Assembly: GCF_004323185.1 (NCBI RefSeq)
Contig: NZ_NAPS01000002.1
Coordinates: 520,336-584,335, forward strand
DNA: 64,000 nt
Direction of reading: 5' to 3'
From: Westiellopsis prolifica IICB1
GTDB taxonomy: Bacteria; Cyanobacteriota; Cyanobacteriia; Cyanobacteriales; Nostocaceae
The translations under genes and the position numbers were made by a program. The first letter of the stretch is position 1, and every line of letters begins with the position of its first letter. A model generated the notes under the pieces. It made no database searches. It was not told the DNA's origin and was given only the letters and a program-made list of their open reading frames with translations. Of this stretch, positions 1-10,220 are shown in pieces.

Positions 1-29
1 AGTTGTTGGTGGTTGATAGTTGGTTATTT

Positions 30-109
30 CCAATCCCCAATGCCCAATCCCCAATGCCCAATCCCCAATGCCCAATCCCCAATGCCCGATCCCCGATCCC
101 TAATGCCCT
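30..109. repeat. Short tandem heptamer repeats (STRR)
   Basis: A run of degenerate 7-bp units of the type CCAATCC / CCAATGC, ending in GATCCCC variants. This class of short tandemly repeated repetitive sequence is known from heterocystous cyanobacteria. It lies just upstream of the helicase gene. The same family recurs in this window near 8150-8180, 10713-10850 and 16725-16783. Confidence 0.85.
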
Positions 110-162
110 ACTTGCTAAGGCCTCATATAATATAGTAAAAGTCTGGTTGCAATTGTGATTTG

Positions 163-2838
163 GTGAATTATTCTGCACTGTCTTCAGAAGTAGACCCCAG
201 TTCTGTATTTCCTTTTGAACTGGATGCGTTCCAGCTAGATGCGATCGCTTCTCTCAATGCTGGACGTTCTGTGGTGGTTTGTGCGCCAACAGGTTCGGGT
301 AAAACCTTAGTTGGAGAGTATGGAATTTATCGTGCCTTGGCGCGAGGAAAACGGGTATTTTATACTACCCCCCTGAAGGCACTTTCTAACCAAAAATTAC
401 GTGATTTTCGTGACCAATTCGGCTTTGATGCCGTTGGGTTGTTAACAGGAGATGCTTCGATCAATCGGGATGCACCAATTGTAGTCATGACTACAGAAAT
501 TTTCCGCAACATGCTTTACGGCACACCGATTGGGCAAGTTGGTATCTCCTTAACAGACGTCGAAGCAGTGGTGTTAGATGAATGCCACTACATGAACGAT
601 CGCCAACGGGGAACAGTTTGGGAAGAATCGATAATTTATTGTCCCCACGAAATTCAACTGATTGCTCTATCAGCAACAGTCGCCAATAGTGAACAACTCA
701 CCGATTGGCTAAATCAAGTCCACGGTCCGACTGATCTGATCTACTCAGATTATCGTCCCGTTCCTTTGGAATTTCACTTTGGAAATCTCAAAGGGGTATT
801 TCCACTGTTGAATGACAATAAAACCCAAATTAACCCGCGTCTGCTCAAACGAAACAGAAAAAAAGAATTAGAAAAAGGCAAGGGCAATCGCAGACCGGAA
901 GCACCTAGTATAAATTTTATTCTTAGTCATCTCCAGCAACGAGATATGCTGCCAGCAATCTACTTTATCTTCAGTCGTCGCGGCTGTGATAAAGCAGTGA
1001 CAGAAGTAGGTGATATGTGGCTGGTGAATGAGCAAGAAGCACAGCAACTACGGCGACAAATTGACGACTTTTTCAGCCGTAACCCAGACGCGGGGCGAGC
1101 CGGACATATTGCTCCCCTCTACCGTGGTATCGCTGCACACCACGCCGGGATTTTACCTGCGTGGAAAGTACTAGTAGAAGAACTATTTCAGCAAGGACTA
1201 ATTAAAGTCGTATTTGCCACAGAAACCCTAGCAGCAGGAATTAATATGCCTGCTCGCACAACAGTTATTTCTACCATATCTAAGCGTACTGATACTGGAC
1301 ACCGGATGTTGACAGCTTCTGAATTTCTGCAAATGGCAGGAAGAGCAGGACGTCGGGGTATGGATGAAGTTGGTCATGTGGTGACATTACAAACTCCCTT
1401 TGAGGGAGCAGAACACGCAGCAGCTTTGGCAATCAAAAAACCAGACCCGTTGGTCAGCCATTTTACGCCCAGTTATGGCATGGTGTTGAACTTGCTGCAA
1501 ATTCATACTCTTGATGAAGCTAGAGAACTCATCGAGCGCAGTTTTGGTCAGTATCTAGCAAATGTACATCTCCAACCAAGGCAGCAATATATTGCCCAGT
1601 TGCAAGCAGAATTAGAAGAAATTAATACACAAATTGCTGCGGTAGAAGAAAGCGAAATCGCTAGCTATGAAAAACTGCGACAACGCCTGAAAGTAGAACA
1701 AAAATTATTAAACACACTGCAAGAGCAAGCAAACGAAGGGCGGCAAGAAGAATTAAATATGATGCTCAACTTTGCCGTCTCAGGAACATTACTTAGTCTT
1801 AAAGGTAAATACCTAACAACGTCTCTACCAGTAACCGCAGTACTAGTCGGCAAAACCCAAGGTGCTAGCCAAACACATTATTTAGTGTGTTTAGGGAGAG
1901 ATAACCGTTGGTATGTAGCAACTACAGCAGATGTAGTCAATTTATATGCAGAATTACCGAAAATTGATGTACCTCCTGACTTGCTACCACCTGCACAGAT
2001 GAATTTAAAGCCAGGACAGTCCTGTCGTGGTGAAGAAGAAAGTAGAGTGATCGCTAACCAAATTCCCGAACCAGAGGAATTTCTACACACACCGCCCGAA
2101 GTCGTAGAACAACTCCATGTAGTTGCCTGTTTACGAGAGCAAATAGAAGCTCACCCACTGCATAAAACTGGCAATGTCGGTACTATTTTCAAACGAAAAG
2201 TACGGGCTGCCGAACTAGAAGAAGAAATTCAAGAATTGCAAATCCAGATAGAGCAACAATCCCAACGACATTGGGAAGAGTTTCTTAACCTGATTGAAAT
2301 TTTGCAGTATTTTGAAGCCTTAGATAACTTATTACCTACACAATTAGGACAAATTGCCGCCGCAATTCGGGGTGAAAATGAACTGTGGCTTGGTTTAGTC
2401 CTTGCTAGTGGAGAACTAGATAACCTCGATCCCCATTGTTTAGCAGCAGCAGCAGCAGCATTAGTCACAGAAACTCCACGTCCTGATAGTAAAGTGCGCT
2501 TTGAACTTAGTGATGAAGTTGCAGAAGCTTTAGCGAAATTACGGGGAATTCGCCGCAAGATGTTCCAACTACAACGCCGCTATAACGTCGCTTTACCCAT
2601 CTGGTTGGAGTTTGAATTAATCGCTTTAGTTGAAAAGTGGGCATTAGGGATGGATTGGGTTGAACTGTGCGACAATACTAGTCTTGATGAAGGTGATGTC
2701 GTACGGATTTTGAGGCGGACACTGGATTTATTATCCCAAATTCCCCACGTACCTTATATGTCAGAGTCCTTAAGACGTAATGCTTTACGTGCTATCCAGT
2801 TAATTGATCGATTCCCAGTCAATGAAGTTATGGAATAG
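163..2838 (+). CDS. Ski2/Mtr4-like DEAD/DEAH-box RNA helicase
   Basis: An 891-residue superfamily 2 helicase. An N-terminal Walker A motif (APTGSGKT, about residues 40-47) is followed by TTPLKAL, a DECH box in [10 protein letters not shown], the SAT motif in LIALSATVA, and in the second RecA domain [16 protein letters not shown] and [10 protein letters not shown]. The AGINMP and GRAGRRG signatures are typical of the Ski2/Mtr4/Dob1 family, and the long C-terminal part fits the helical DSHCT region. The likely role is ATP-dependent RNA unwinding in RNA processing or decay. The start is chosen at GTG 163, giving [10 protein letters not shown]; a TTG lies one codon upstream. It is transcribed alone, with STRR repeats on both sides. 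Confidence 0.9.
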   Translation: MNYSALSSEVDPSSVFPFELDAFQLDAIASLNAGRSVVVCAPTGSGKTLVGEYGIYRALARGKRVFYTTPLKALSNQKLRDFRDQFGFDAVGLLTGDASINRDAPIVVMTTEIFRNMLYGTPIGQVGISLTDVEAVVLDECHYMNDRQRGTVWEESIIYCPHEIQLIALSATVANSEQLTDWLNQVHGPTDLIYSDYRPVPLEFHFGNLKGVFPLLNDNKTQINPRLLKRNRKKELEKGKGNRRPEAPSINFILSHLQQRDMLPAIYFIFSRRGCDKAVTEVGDMWLVNEQEAQQLRRQIDDFFSRNPDAGRAGHIAPLYRGIAAHHAGILPAWKVLVEELFQQGLIKVVFATETLAAGINMPARTTVISTISKRTDTGHRMLTASEFLQMAGRAGRRGMDEVGHVVTLQTPFEGAEHAAALAIKKPDPLVSHFTPSYGMVLNLLQIHTLDEARELIERSFGQYLANVHLQPRQQYIAQLQAELEEINTQIAAVEESEIASYEKLRQRLKVEQKLLNTLQEQANEGRQEELNMMLNFAVSGTLLSLKGKYLTTSLPVTAVLVGKTQGASQTHYLVCLGRDNRWYVATTADVVNLYAELPKIDVPPDLLPPAQMNLKPGQSCRGEEESRVIANQIPEPEEFLHTPPEVVEQLHVVACLREQIEAHPLHKTGNVGTIFKRKVRAAELEEEIQELQIQIEQQSQRHWEEFLNLIEILQYFEALDNLLPTQLGQIAAAIRGENELWLGLVLASGELDNLDPHCLAAAAAALVTETPRPDSKVRFELSDEVAEALAKLRGIRRKMFQLQRRYNVALPIWLEFELIALVEKWALGMDWVELCDNTSLDEGDVVRILRRTLDLLSQIPHVPYMSESLRRNALRAIQLIDRFPVNEVME

Positions 2839-2845
2839 TCATAAA

Positions 2846-2882
2846 TCAGTTATCAGTTATCAGTTATCAGTTATCAGTTATC
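2846..2882. repeat. STRR heptamer TCAGTTA x5
   Basis: Five consecutive copies of the heptamer TCAGTTA begin 8 bp after the stop of the helicase gene. A shorter GTTAACT-type pair follows at about 2899-2912. Further downstream, near 2950-2975, is a GACGCGTCTACGCGAAGCGTC-type palindromic repeat. The sequence is noncoding and belongs to the cyanobacterial STRR class. Confidence 0.85.
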
Positions 2883-2999
2883 AAATTAAACTACTCACTG
2901 TTAACTGTTAACTGATTCATGCCCGATCCCCGTACCTATGAGAAGCCGCTGACGCGTCTACGCGAAGCGTCTCCTCTGGAGAATCCCCAATCCCTCTTT

Positions 3000-3983
3000 T
3001 CACTCTGGGTATTCGTGAGAAACAAACGGAACTTCTACTATTTCACCTGCAACTTCTCCAACTTGAACTTGCAAACCGACACCACCAGCTTTAGTACGGA
3101 TATAGCCTAAACCACGATAACCATCGACAGTTTCAACGCAACTGGTCAATTTACCGACTTTTTCATCTCCTACTGTAATTCCTGTTCCTGGTTCGACAGC
3201 AGCACTCAGTTTGAGACCCCAAAGATATTGTTTTATACCTTTATAAGTATTTAAACGGGCAATAGTTTCTTGACCAATATAACAACCTTTATTAAAGGAA
3301 ATTGTCTGCCATAAACCCACTTCCAAGGGATTGTAATCATCAGTTAATTCTTGCTCAGGAACCGGGCGACCTTGTGTAATTCGTAACGCTTCCCAAGCGC
3401 GATCGCTCATCGGTACTGCGCCTAACTCAACAATTTTATTCCAGACGATTTCTTTGATAGAGGCTGGCAAAATTAGAGTGTAGCCAGGAGAAGCTAAACC
3501 ACTACCCACAGCAATATCTATACCATCAAATACTTGGTGATTTCCGTAGGATTGACCAATAATGGCGTTACCACCTAGCTTTTCAATAATCGTGTCACTG
3601 GCTGGCCCGATCAAACTTAAAGTTGCAGTTTCATCAGTGACATCAGTCAGTTGTACTTTATCAGCAAAAAAGATATAACGATCTAGCCACTGTAACAGAT
3701 ACTCACGACGGTTAGGTGAAACCAAAAGTAGGACTGCATCTTCCATCACATAGCCGGTTGCTAAGTCAATGGTACGAGCAGTGGATGTCACAAAAACTGT
3801 ATCACAGCCTTGTCCTGGTTGCAGCTTTTGAAAATCGTTGGTGCTTTGGTTGTGCAGAAAACGCAGACGATCGCCATCCGAAACTTTAATACGTCCCCAG
3901 TGTGAGCGATCGCATATTGCAACTGTGGTTTGTGCTGCTGCGATCGCTGCTGTGTCTTGAGTGTCAATGGCAAATGTAGGCAT
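3000..3983 (-). CDS. ygfZ: YgfZ/GcvT-domain folate-binding protein
   Basis: A 327-residue protein of the YgfZ/GcvT family. The diagnostic K-G-C-Y-x-G-Q-E motif is present as KGCYIGQE (about residues 232-239) after the EALRITQGRPVPEQEL segment, and the N-terminal part carries the aminomethyltransferase-like fold (RLRFLHNQSTNDF). Family members bind folate and support repair or assembly of Fe-S proteins; the Cys of the motif is the functional residue in E. coli YgfZ. The ATG at 3983 gives the expected N-terminus. The 3' end runs into a repeat-rich intergenic stretch shared with the convergent helicase gene. Confidence 0.88.
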   Translation of the reverse strand: MPTFAIDTQDTAAIAAAQTTVAICDRSHWGRIKVSDGDRLRFLHNQSTNDFQKLQPGQGCDTVFVTSTARTIDLATGYVMEDAVLLLVSPNRREYLLQWLDRYIFFADKVQLTDVTDETATLSLIGPASDTIIEKLGGNAIIGQSYGNHQVFDGIDIAVGSGLASPGYTLILPASIKEIVWNKIVELGAVPMSDRAWEALRITQGRPVPEQELTDDYNPLEVGLWQTISFNKGCYIGQETIARLNTYKGIKQYLWGLKLSAAVEPGTGITVGDEKVGKLTSCVETVDGYRGLGYIRTKAGGVGLQVQVGEVAGEIVEVPFVSHEYPE

Positions 3984-4106
3984 AGTAATATATGAATTGA
4001 AACCACGACAAAATTTATCTTTGGAAAATCAACCACCAATGCACACCGAGTAGATTATGCGTTGTTGTTAATTATTAATTATTGTTAGCTATCTTTGCAC
4101 TTTAGT

Positions 4107-6845
4107 TTATGCAATCAACTGGCGAAAACGTTTTTCTTTGGCAATTAATTCAAAATCTATGTCGGTTTCTGCTTGTTGTTTATATCTGGGATTGAAATTA
4201 ATTGCTTGTTGGAGATTTTCTAAAGCTAATTCTAGCTGAGACTGTAAAGCATAACAGGCGGCTTTATTGTAATAGGCGTTGGCGTAATCTGGTTTAATAT
4301 TCAAGGCGCGATCAAAGCTTTGAATTGCTTCATCGTCATCACCAAGCATAACTAAGGCGTAACCTCTGTTATTCCAAGCTTTGTAAGAGTCGGGATTTAA
4401 TTGTAGTGCTGTGTCAAAAGATGCGATCGCTTCTTCGTATTCTTCCAATTCTTCTAGGGCTAATCCTCGGTTTAACCAAGCCACAGCATCATCTGGTTTA
4501 ATTTTTACGGCTCTATCAAAACATTGAAAAGCTTCTTTTTGGCGCTTTAATAATCCTAGTGCTACACCTTTATCACACCAAGCTTGATGATATTCAGAGT
4601 TGATTTGTAAGGCTTGATCATAACAAGCGATCGCATCTTGGTATTGTTTTAATCTTCCCAAAGCAATACCCTGCTTCAACCAAATTAGCGGTTCGCCTGG
4701 GTTAAGTTTAATTGCTTTTTTGTAGAGAGCGATCGCATCTTCATAACGTTTTTCTGCAAACACCACATCTGCTTGTTTGAGGTAATCATCAACAGTCAAT
4801 ATATCCTGTGCTTCAGTAGTTTCTGAATCTACTGGTTGTGACGGTGCTGGCTCTAATATTTCTTGCACTTCCACAGTTACCACTTCTAAATTAGCTGGAG
4901 GTGTAATTTCAGCTAATTGTTTAAGAGTTTCTGCTTTTTGTTGTTGGGCTTCTGTTTGTAATTGGGCAAGTTGTGAGAGAAAATCTGACTTAATCTTTTC
5001 TAGCTTTTCTATAATTTCCAATTTTTGTGATTGTGCATTTGATTGTAATTCGGAATACTGAGCAGCAAATTCCGATCCTGATTTTTCGAGATTTTCAATT
5101 ACTAATTCTTTACTACGTTTAACGTCTATCAACAACTTAGAAATTTGTGAGCCAATTTCAGTTTGTAATTTCTCTAACCTTTTAATGATACGCTGCTTTT
5201 GCTGGATAGCTTCTGTTTGTACATCACTAAGTTGAAACTTAATCTCAGATAATGTTTTATCTATTTCTGTTAAAACTTGGTCTTTTTGTTGTTGAGTTCC
5301 TACCTGCCATTGCGTCAGCTGGGCTGTAAAATCTGCTTGCGATTTTTCCAATCTTTTTATAACTTTTTGCTTTTGTTCTTGAGTCTCTGATTGCACATTA
5401 TTCAATTGACATGTTAACTCAGATATTGATTGTTCTACTTCAGCCCAAGCTTGTTGTTTTTGTTGTCGAGTCTCTGTTTGTAAGTTTGACAATTGAGAGG
5501 AAAATTCTGATTGTAAATTTTGCAAACCTGCAATAATTTGTTGCTTGTGTTCCTCTAATGCCAAATTTGAGCCAGCTAATTGAGATGCAAATTGTGATAT
5601 TAACTCTTGCTTAGAAGTTTGTAAATCTGCAAAAGCTTGCTCTTTTTGTTGTTGAGTCATGATATTTAAATTAGCAAGCTGTGTCGCAAATTCCGATTGC
5701 CAATTAGTCACATTTGCTAAAACTTGCTGTTGCTGTTGCTCAAGTTCCGATTGCCATTTTGCTAATAGAGTTCTAAATTCTTGTCGTGATTTTTCTAAGT
5801 CAGCAACTGTTTGTGCTTGATTTTGTTGATTAGCTGATTGATACTCTGCTAATTTTCCAACAAACTCTGCTTGTAAATTTTCTATATTTGCTATGATTCG
5901 CTGTTTTTCTTTTTGAGTATCAGACTGAATTTCAGTAATTTTTGATGTTAATTCTGTGATTGATTGTTCTAATTTTGTAAAAGCTTGTTCTTTCTGTTGT
6001 TGAGTGCTTGTTTTAATATCAGATAGTTGTGCCGAAAATTCTAACTGAGTTTTATTTAATTTTTCTCTAATTTGTTCATTTTTTTGTTTAACTTCTGACT
6101 GCCAAGCAGTTAATTGAGAAGTAAATTCGTGTCGAGATGCGTCTAATTCAGTGAAAGTTTCTTCTCTTTGTTTTTGATGTTCGTATTTAAAATCAGAGAT
6201 TTCTGATATTAGTTCTGATCTTAATTTTCCTAAAGTATCAAGCGTTATATTTTTTTGATGTTGAGCATCTATTTCTAATTCTGACAATCGAGCGCCAAAT
6301 TCTGCTTCTAGATTTTTTAATTGTTGTTTCGATGCATTTATTTGTGTTTCTAGTTGTGTTAATAAATGTACTTTTGACTCAGATATTTCCGATGGAATAA
6401 CAGAGGTAATCTGTTCTCGTACCGCTTTGGCTTCTTGTTCTAAATCAGTGGTCAGATTTTTGGCTTGTTGGATACTCTGTTGTGCAGTTTGTCTCACACT
6501 AAGCAGTTGCTTTTGTAATTCTTCTAATTCCTTGAACTGCTGTGTCGCTTTATCTACGATTTCACGCACTACAGCCCGTCGCAATAGCCAAAAAGAAGCA
6601 ATTACAGCGACTGGAAATACAGTCAGTATAATTACCCAAATATTTAGTAAACTGCGCGTACGACCAAAAGCCCGATCTACTTCTGTCTGGACTAGTTCTC
6701 GGACTTGTTGCTGTTGCGGTTGTTGAGTGACTGTAGGAGATGGCGAAACTTGAGCGATAACATCACCAACGGATAGTATAATGGTAGAAAATACTACAGC
6801 GCCTTGCAACAGGAATGCGTAGACAAATTGATGCTTGCTCTTCAT
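4107..6845 (-). CDS. Membrane-anchored long coiled-coil protein with C-terminal TPR repeats
   Basis: A 912-residue protein of unknown function. It has a signal-peptide-like hydrophobic segment at 9-30, a Pro/Gln linker, a second hydrophobic segment at about 66-88 followed by Arg residues, and then a very long Gln/Glu/Lys-rich helical region. From residue 197 to 635 this region consists of 15 tandem copies of a 29-residue unit (one copy is 33), each starting with QK or a similar pair and carrying a conserved L-E/D around position 9-10 and E-F/L around 15-16. After an acidic Pro linker come about six TPR units (roughly 688-885), such as AIALYKKAIKLNP. The topology suggests an anchored rod with a protein-binding TPR head. 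No enzyme motif is seen. Confidence 0.75.
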   Translation of the reverse strand: MKSKHQFVYAFLLQGAVVFSTIILSVGDVIAQVSPSPTVTQQPQQQQVRELVQTEVDRAFGRTRSLLNIWVIILTVFPVAVIASFWLLRRAVVREIVDKATQQFKELEELQKQLLSVRQTAQQSIQQAKNLTTDLEQEAKAVREQITSVIPSEISESKVHLLTQLETQINASKQQLKNLEAEFGARLSELEIDAQHQKNITLDTLGKLRSELISEISDFKYEHQKQREETFTELDASRHEFTSQLTAWQSEVKQKNEQIREKLNKTQLEFSAQLSDIKTSTQQQKEQAFTKLEQSITELTSKITEIQSDTQKEKQRIIANIENLQAEFVGKLAEYQSANQQNQAQTVADLEKSRQEFRTLLAKWQSELEQQQQQVLANVTNWQSEFATQLANLNIMTQQQKEQAFADLQTSKQELISQFASQLAGSNLALEEHKQQIIAGLQNLQSEFSSQLSNLQTETRQQKQQAWAEVEQSISELTCQLNNVQSETQEQKQKVIKRLEKSQADFTAQLTQWQVGTQQQKDQVLTEIDKTLSEIKFQLSDVQTEAIQQKQRIIKRLEKLQTEIGSQISKLLIDVKRSKELVIENLEKSGSEFAAQYSELQSNAQSQKLEIIEKLEKIKSDFLSQLAQLQTEAQQQKAETLKQLAEITPPANLEVVTVEVQEILEPAPSQPVDSETTEAQDILTVDDYLKQADVVFAEKRYEDAIALYKKAIKLNPGEPLIWLKQGIALGRLKQYQDAIACYDQALQINSEYHQAWCDKGVALGLLKRQKEAFQCFDRAVKIKPDDAVAWLNRGLALEELEEYEEAIASFDTALQLNPDSYKAWNNRGYALVMLGDDDEAIQSFDRALNIKPDYANAYYNKAACYALQSQLELALENLQQAINFNPRYKQQAETDIDFELIAKEKRFRQLIA

Positions 6846-6999
6846 GTACCTATCCTTATCCGTTTGGTCAGTTTTAAACTAAGCGTGCCTGTCTCCAATT
6901 TACCAGCCGTTGTCAGCCGTAATTCGAGGACGCAGCAACACCAAACAAAACCTATTCCTCCATAATAGAACTGTTATTGATTGGTTGTTGGTCACAGGG

Positions 7000-7403
7000 T
7001 CAATGGTCAAGCGTCATTGGGTATTGGCGGAAAGCGAGCCAAGCTTTGATATCTTCTGAGGTGAGTTCAGAAAAATTTTCCAGAATTTCTGCTTCGGTCA
7101 TCCCACCTGCCAGATAAGCTAATCGTCATTCATTTTTCCAGACTGATTCGCTTGTAAGTACTTATGCAAAATTAATTAGACATTTTTTATTCTGTATCCT
7201 TGATTTGCCAAACCAAAGAGACAAACGAGATATATAAATAATTTTGCCTAATTACTTAGTAAGGGCTTTAGCCCTGATTTTATGCAACTTAAATGCTCAT
7301 TAGTTTATTCCATGATATCGTACATGGTGATTCGCATTCCCCGAATACATGGCTTGCCACTGCGCTTTACAGGCTCGATCGTAATAATGTCTTGGTAGTT
7401 CAT
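7000..7403 (-). pseudogene. DUF433-type antitoxin gene split by a ~180-bp insertion
   Basis: Read on the minus strand, 7403-7305 encodes an N-terminal half (MNYQDIITIEPVKRSGKP, then CIRGMRITMYDIME, stop). Positions 7125-7000 encode the matching C-terminal half (LAYLAGGMTEAEILENF, then SELTSEDIKAWLAF, stop). Together they make one DUF433 protein of about 75 residues, a family often found as the antitoxin beside a PIN-like DUF5615 toxin. The halves are separated by about 180 bp with stops, so the gene is broken. No toxin partner was recognised next to it. Confidence 0.75.
7126..7304. mobile_element. ~180-bp insertion inside the DUF433 gene, possible MITE
   Basis: This segment separates the two halves of the broken antitoxin gene. 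It is AT-rich and noncoding and contains a short GGGCTTTAGCCC-type hairpin at about 7263-7275. Similar but imperfect sequences near the ends (CTTATGCAAAAT on the left, TTTTATGCAACTT on the right) hint at inverted termini. I could not define exact ends or a target duplication, so the mobile nature is inferred from the interruption. Confidence 0.4.
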
Positions 7404-7478
7404 AAAACGCCATGAGGGAAAAATATCTATCTAAACATTATACCGAAACCTCTTTCTGCCCGCAGGCAGAGAATACTT

Positions 7479-7751
7479 CTAGAGCTTATCCGCAATATGT
7501 TGAGCAGCCTCTGCCGAAGTCCTCACTGGAATGATTTCAAAATGACCGAGATCGCTCCAAGCTTCGATCCAAACCTCAAACAAGGCTCGGTTATCTGTTC
7601 GCATGAGTTGGAAGCACCGAAAATAGTCTAAATCTACCCAACTGTCTACGTACTCAAGACCTGGTGGCAACTGACGACCATAATCGCGGGCGCGACGGTA
7701 AATATCAACAGCCGCTCCTGCATTGAAATATTCGATGACCATATAAAGCAT
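7479..7751 (-). CDS. DUF3303-like small protein
   Basis: A 90-residue protein resembling the DUF3303 family: MLYMVIEYFNAG, YRRARDYGRQLPPGLEYVDSW, a central FRCFQLMRTDNRALFEVW and the end of the type FEIIPVRTSAEAAQHI. The family is small and of unknown function and may adopt a ferredoxin-like dimeric barrel. The start is taken at ATG 7751, where the family similarity begins; an upstream in-frame ATG at 7787 would add 12 Arg-rich residues that do not look like the family. It lies between two gene relics in a degraded region. Confidence 0.65.
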   Translation of the reverse strand: MLYMVIEYFNAGAAVDIYRRARDYGRQLPPGLEYVDSWVDLDYFRCFQLMRTDNRALFEVWIEAWSDLGHFEIIPVRTSAEAAQHIADKL

Positions 7752-7913
7752 TGATTTCAACCTCGATCTGATTCTCAATCGTCTCACAGATTACCTCTAA
7801 ACATCGCCATAACCGACAGCGCAAGCTGCATCCTGATTTAAGTAAGTCACGGAGTTTGACGTAGTAGTTTACCCCAAAGCACTCCGACCTGAGATGGTCT
7901 TGATCTGGGAGAG

Positions 7914-8147
7914 ATGTTTGAGTCTTTGCTTGTTTGCGATACTCTAACTCTGGATCGACTTTTGGCTACGCATCTTGCGGTTGATGAAAATATGGCTACA
8001 TCAACGCAAAATCAGGCATTTCACACTGTTCTATTTCTCTATAAAGAAGTATTAAAACAAGATTTAGATTTAAAAGTAGATGCGGTACGGGCCAAGAAAT
8101 ATGCCTATCAATTGGGGAAGTTCAGTATAAAAGCTAAAGTAACCTAA
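7914..8147 (+). pseudogene. Relic of a tyrosine recombinase / integron-type integrase
   Basis: The 77-codon frame contains THLAVDENMATSTQNQAF followed by LFLYKEVLKQDLD and VDAVRAKK. This closely resembles the N-terminal SAM-like core-binding domain of integron integrases and related phage integrases. The catalytic domain with the R-H-R-Y tetrad is absent, and the similarity ends about residue 62 before an unrelated tail. It is therefore probably a truncated remnant. The sense-strand frame keeps good coding character, so decay may be recent. Confidence 0.6.
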
Positions 8148-8179
8148 AAAAGCCCAATTCCCAATCCCCAATCCCACCT

Positions 8180-10057
8180 CTACTGCGGACTAACCGTAGG
8201 GCTTGTTTTTTCTTTAGCCTGATTGTCGGCTGCTTGTTTAAATAATGGTTCAATTTTATTGCGCCAATATTCAATATTGGGTAATTTTTCGGGATGATCT
8301 TTGTAAGCCAAAACTTTATCCCATTGACCATTATCTAGTGCCTTATTAATTTCATTGAATAAAGCTTCTGATTTTGTCCAATCTTGCTGCCATTGGGTGA
8401 TAATATCTGCTGTTTCTTTAAAATCAGACGCATTCCAAGGTATAGACTTCAGAAGTTCGATCGCTCTGTCTAAATCCCCAGATTCATATTTCTCTTTTGC
8501 TTGTTCTAAAATTTCACTAGCACTTTTATTGACAGCTTTATTTTGTGGTTTATCTGAGTCTGATTGTGATGAAGGTAATGGTGATGGTAAAGGTTGTGAT
8601 GTTTTTGAGGGTGGTGTTTCTACATCAACCACAGGTTTTGTAGAAAGGGGACGATTAGCAATCACAGTACTATCATCTACTGTTTTAAGTGCAATCCCTC
8701 TATCTCGTAGACAAGAAACCCATTCTTCTTGATTTTTGATTGCATCCGAATATATCCAAGCTGAGTTCTTGGGGTCGATTTTAACTTCTACCCAACCAGC
8801 TTTTGTCCGCTTACCGGTGACTTCTAATTGCTTGCCTTTACTAAGTGTTTCTACAATGTTGTCATTGGCGATCGCCACTGGTTCGGAACGGAGATTAACT
8901 TTATTTGCACCAACCACAACAAAACAGTTACTGGCTGTGTCATTACCCCCCGAAAAACTAGTAGTGAAATTTTCGACATTTTTGACTAAAGCTGGAGCGA
9001 CAACAGCAGCACTACCAGCCAAAATCACCAGAATACATAGCTGTAGTAAATCAAGACCACCGGAACTTCTACGAATGGTAGTATGCTGAGGCTGAGGGGT
9101 TGCTGATTTTGAAATTTCACGATTTACAGGTGCAACAGCGACAGTTCTTTGCTGAGACTGAAGCGATGGAGATTTGATAGATTGGTAGCTAGACTTTCTG
9201 GGGTTTGCTATGGACTCGGAATGCATACCCAGAGAATACAACGCCTGTAGTGCTTCTGTAGCAGTTTGGTAGCGGTCTTTAAAGTGATAGCGTACCATCT
9301 TGTCTAAAACTGCAACCAAATTTTGGTTGATAGGTACTAAATGTTGCCAAAGAATCTCACCAGTTTGAGTATCTTCTTGCAAATCGATTGGTGCTATTCC
9401 TGTCAATGCTTGAATCGCAATAATACCCAAAGCATAAATATCACTGTTGGGGCGGGGTTTACCTTGTCCTTGTTCTGTAGGCATATAACCGGGAGTACCA
9501 ATTGCCACTGTTGCGGAAAAATGTCCACCACCGAATGCTTGAGGATATCCAGAAGGAGAACGTAAGTGTTTGACAGCGCCAAAGTCTACTAAAACTAATT
9601 TATGGTCAGAGGCACGACGAATTATATTATCTGGCTTGATATCCCGATGAATTACCCCGTGGCTATGAACAAATTCCAGAATATTGAGAACTTCTATCAA
9701 TAAATCAATAACTTCGCCCTCAGTCCAAGCTTCATCAGGAATTAATTCATCATTGAGAGGATGTCCTTCAATAAATTCTTGTACCAGATAGAATTCTTGA
9801 TTTTCGTCAAAATAAGCCAAAAGCCTGGGTATTTGGTCATGATTACCCAATTTTTCTAAGGTTTCGGCTTCATTGTGAAACAATCGCTTGGCAGTGTCAA
9901 AGATTGTAGGGTCGGTGCTAACTGGCTTGAGATGCTTCACCACACAAATAGGATTACCCGGTCGCTTCGTATCCTTGGCAATGTAGGTTTCTCCAAATCC
10001 TCCTGTTGCCAAAACTTGGATAACTTGGTATCGGTGGTCTAGTAACTTGCCAATCAT
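8180..10057 (-). CDS. Serine/threonine protein kinase with transmembrane segment and SH3-like domain
   Basis: A 625-residue Hanks-type kinase. The kinase domain spans residues 1-275 with the Gly loop ATGGFGETY (17-25), Lys41 in VVKHLKP, HRDIKPDN (137-144; catalytic Asp139), DFG at 158-160 and GTPGYMPTEQ in the activation segment. A hydrophobic segment follows at about 330-352, then a bacterial SH3-like region (VNLRSEPV ... GWVEVKID ... AWIYSD) and a Ser/Pro linker leading to a helical C-terminus of unknown fold. It is likely a membrane-bound sensor kinase with extracytoplasmic C-terminal domains. A single-gene unit, divergent from the next gene; targets unknown. Confidence 0.88.
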   Translation of the reverse strand: MIGKLLDHRYQVIQVLATGGFGETYIAKDTKRPGNPICVVKHLKPVSTDPTIFDTAKRLFHNEAETLEKLGNHDQIPRLLAYFDENQEFYLVQEFIEGHPLNDELIPDEAWTEGEVIDLLIEVLNILEFVHSHGVIHRDIKPDNIIRRASDHKLVLVDFGAVKHLRSPSGYPQAFGGGHFSATVAIGTPGYMPTEQGQGKPRPNSDIYALGIIAIQALTGIAPIDLQEDTQTGEILWQHLVPINQNLVAVLDKMVRYHFKDRYQTATEALQALYSLGMHSESIANPRKSSYQSIKSPSLQSQQRTVAVAPVNREISKSATPQPQHTTIRRSSGGLDLLQLCILVILAGSAAVVAPALVKNVENFTTSFSGGNDTASNCFVVVGANKVNLRSEPVAIANDNIVETLSKGKQLEVTGKRTKAGWVEVKIDPKNSAWIYSDAIKNQEEWVSCLRDRGIALKTVDDSTVIANRPLSTKPVVDVETPPSKTSQPLPSPLPSSQSDSDKPQNKAVNKSASEILEQAKEKYESGDLDRAIELLKSIPWNASDFKETADIITQWQQDWTKSEALFNEINKALDNGQWDKVLAYKDHPEKLPNIEYWRNKIEPLFKQAADNQAKEKTSPTVSPQ

Positions 10058-10220
10058 ATTCCCTCCCCAGTGTTTACACCCAGTGTTGCCAAATGGTAAT
10101 AAATATCTCCAAGCTTTGATCGATAAAATCCGTTATCTTGAAAAAAGATTTGCACGTAAAACGCACTTTTTAATAGATACAAATTGTTAATTTATTTTTC
10201 AATAACATTTTTTAGTACCC

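Noticed and set aside
30-109. CRISPR array
   Set aside because: Repeats are contiguous 7-mers without spacers and there are no cas genes in the window.
2919-3110. 63-codon frame between the helicase and ygfZ
   Set aside because: Made largely of dispersed repeat sequence and the antisense of the ygfZ 3' end.
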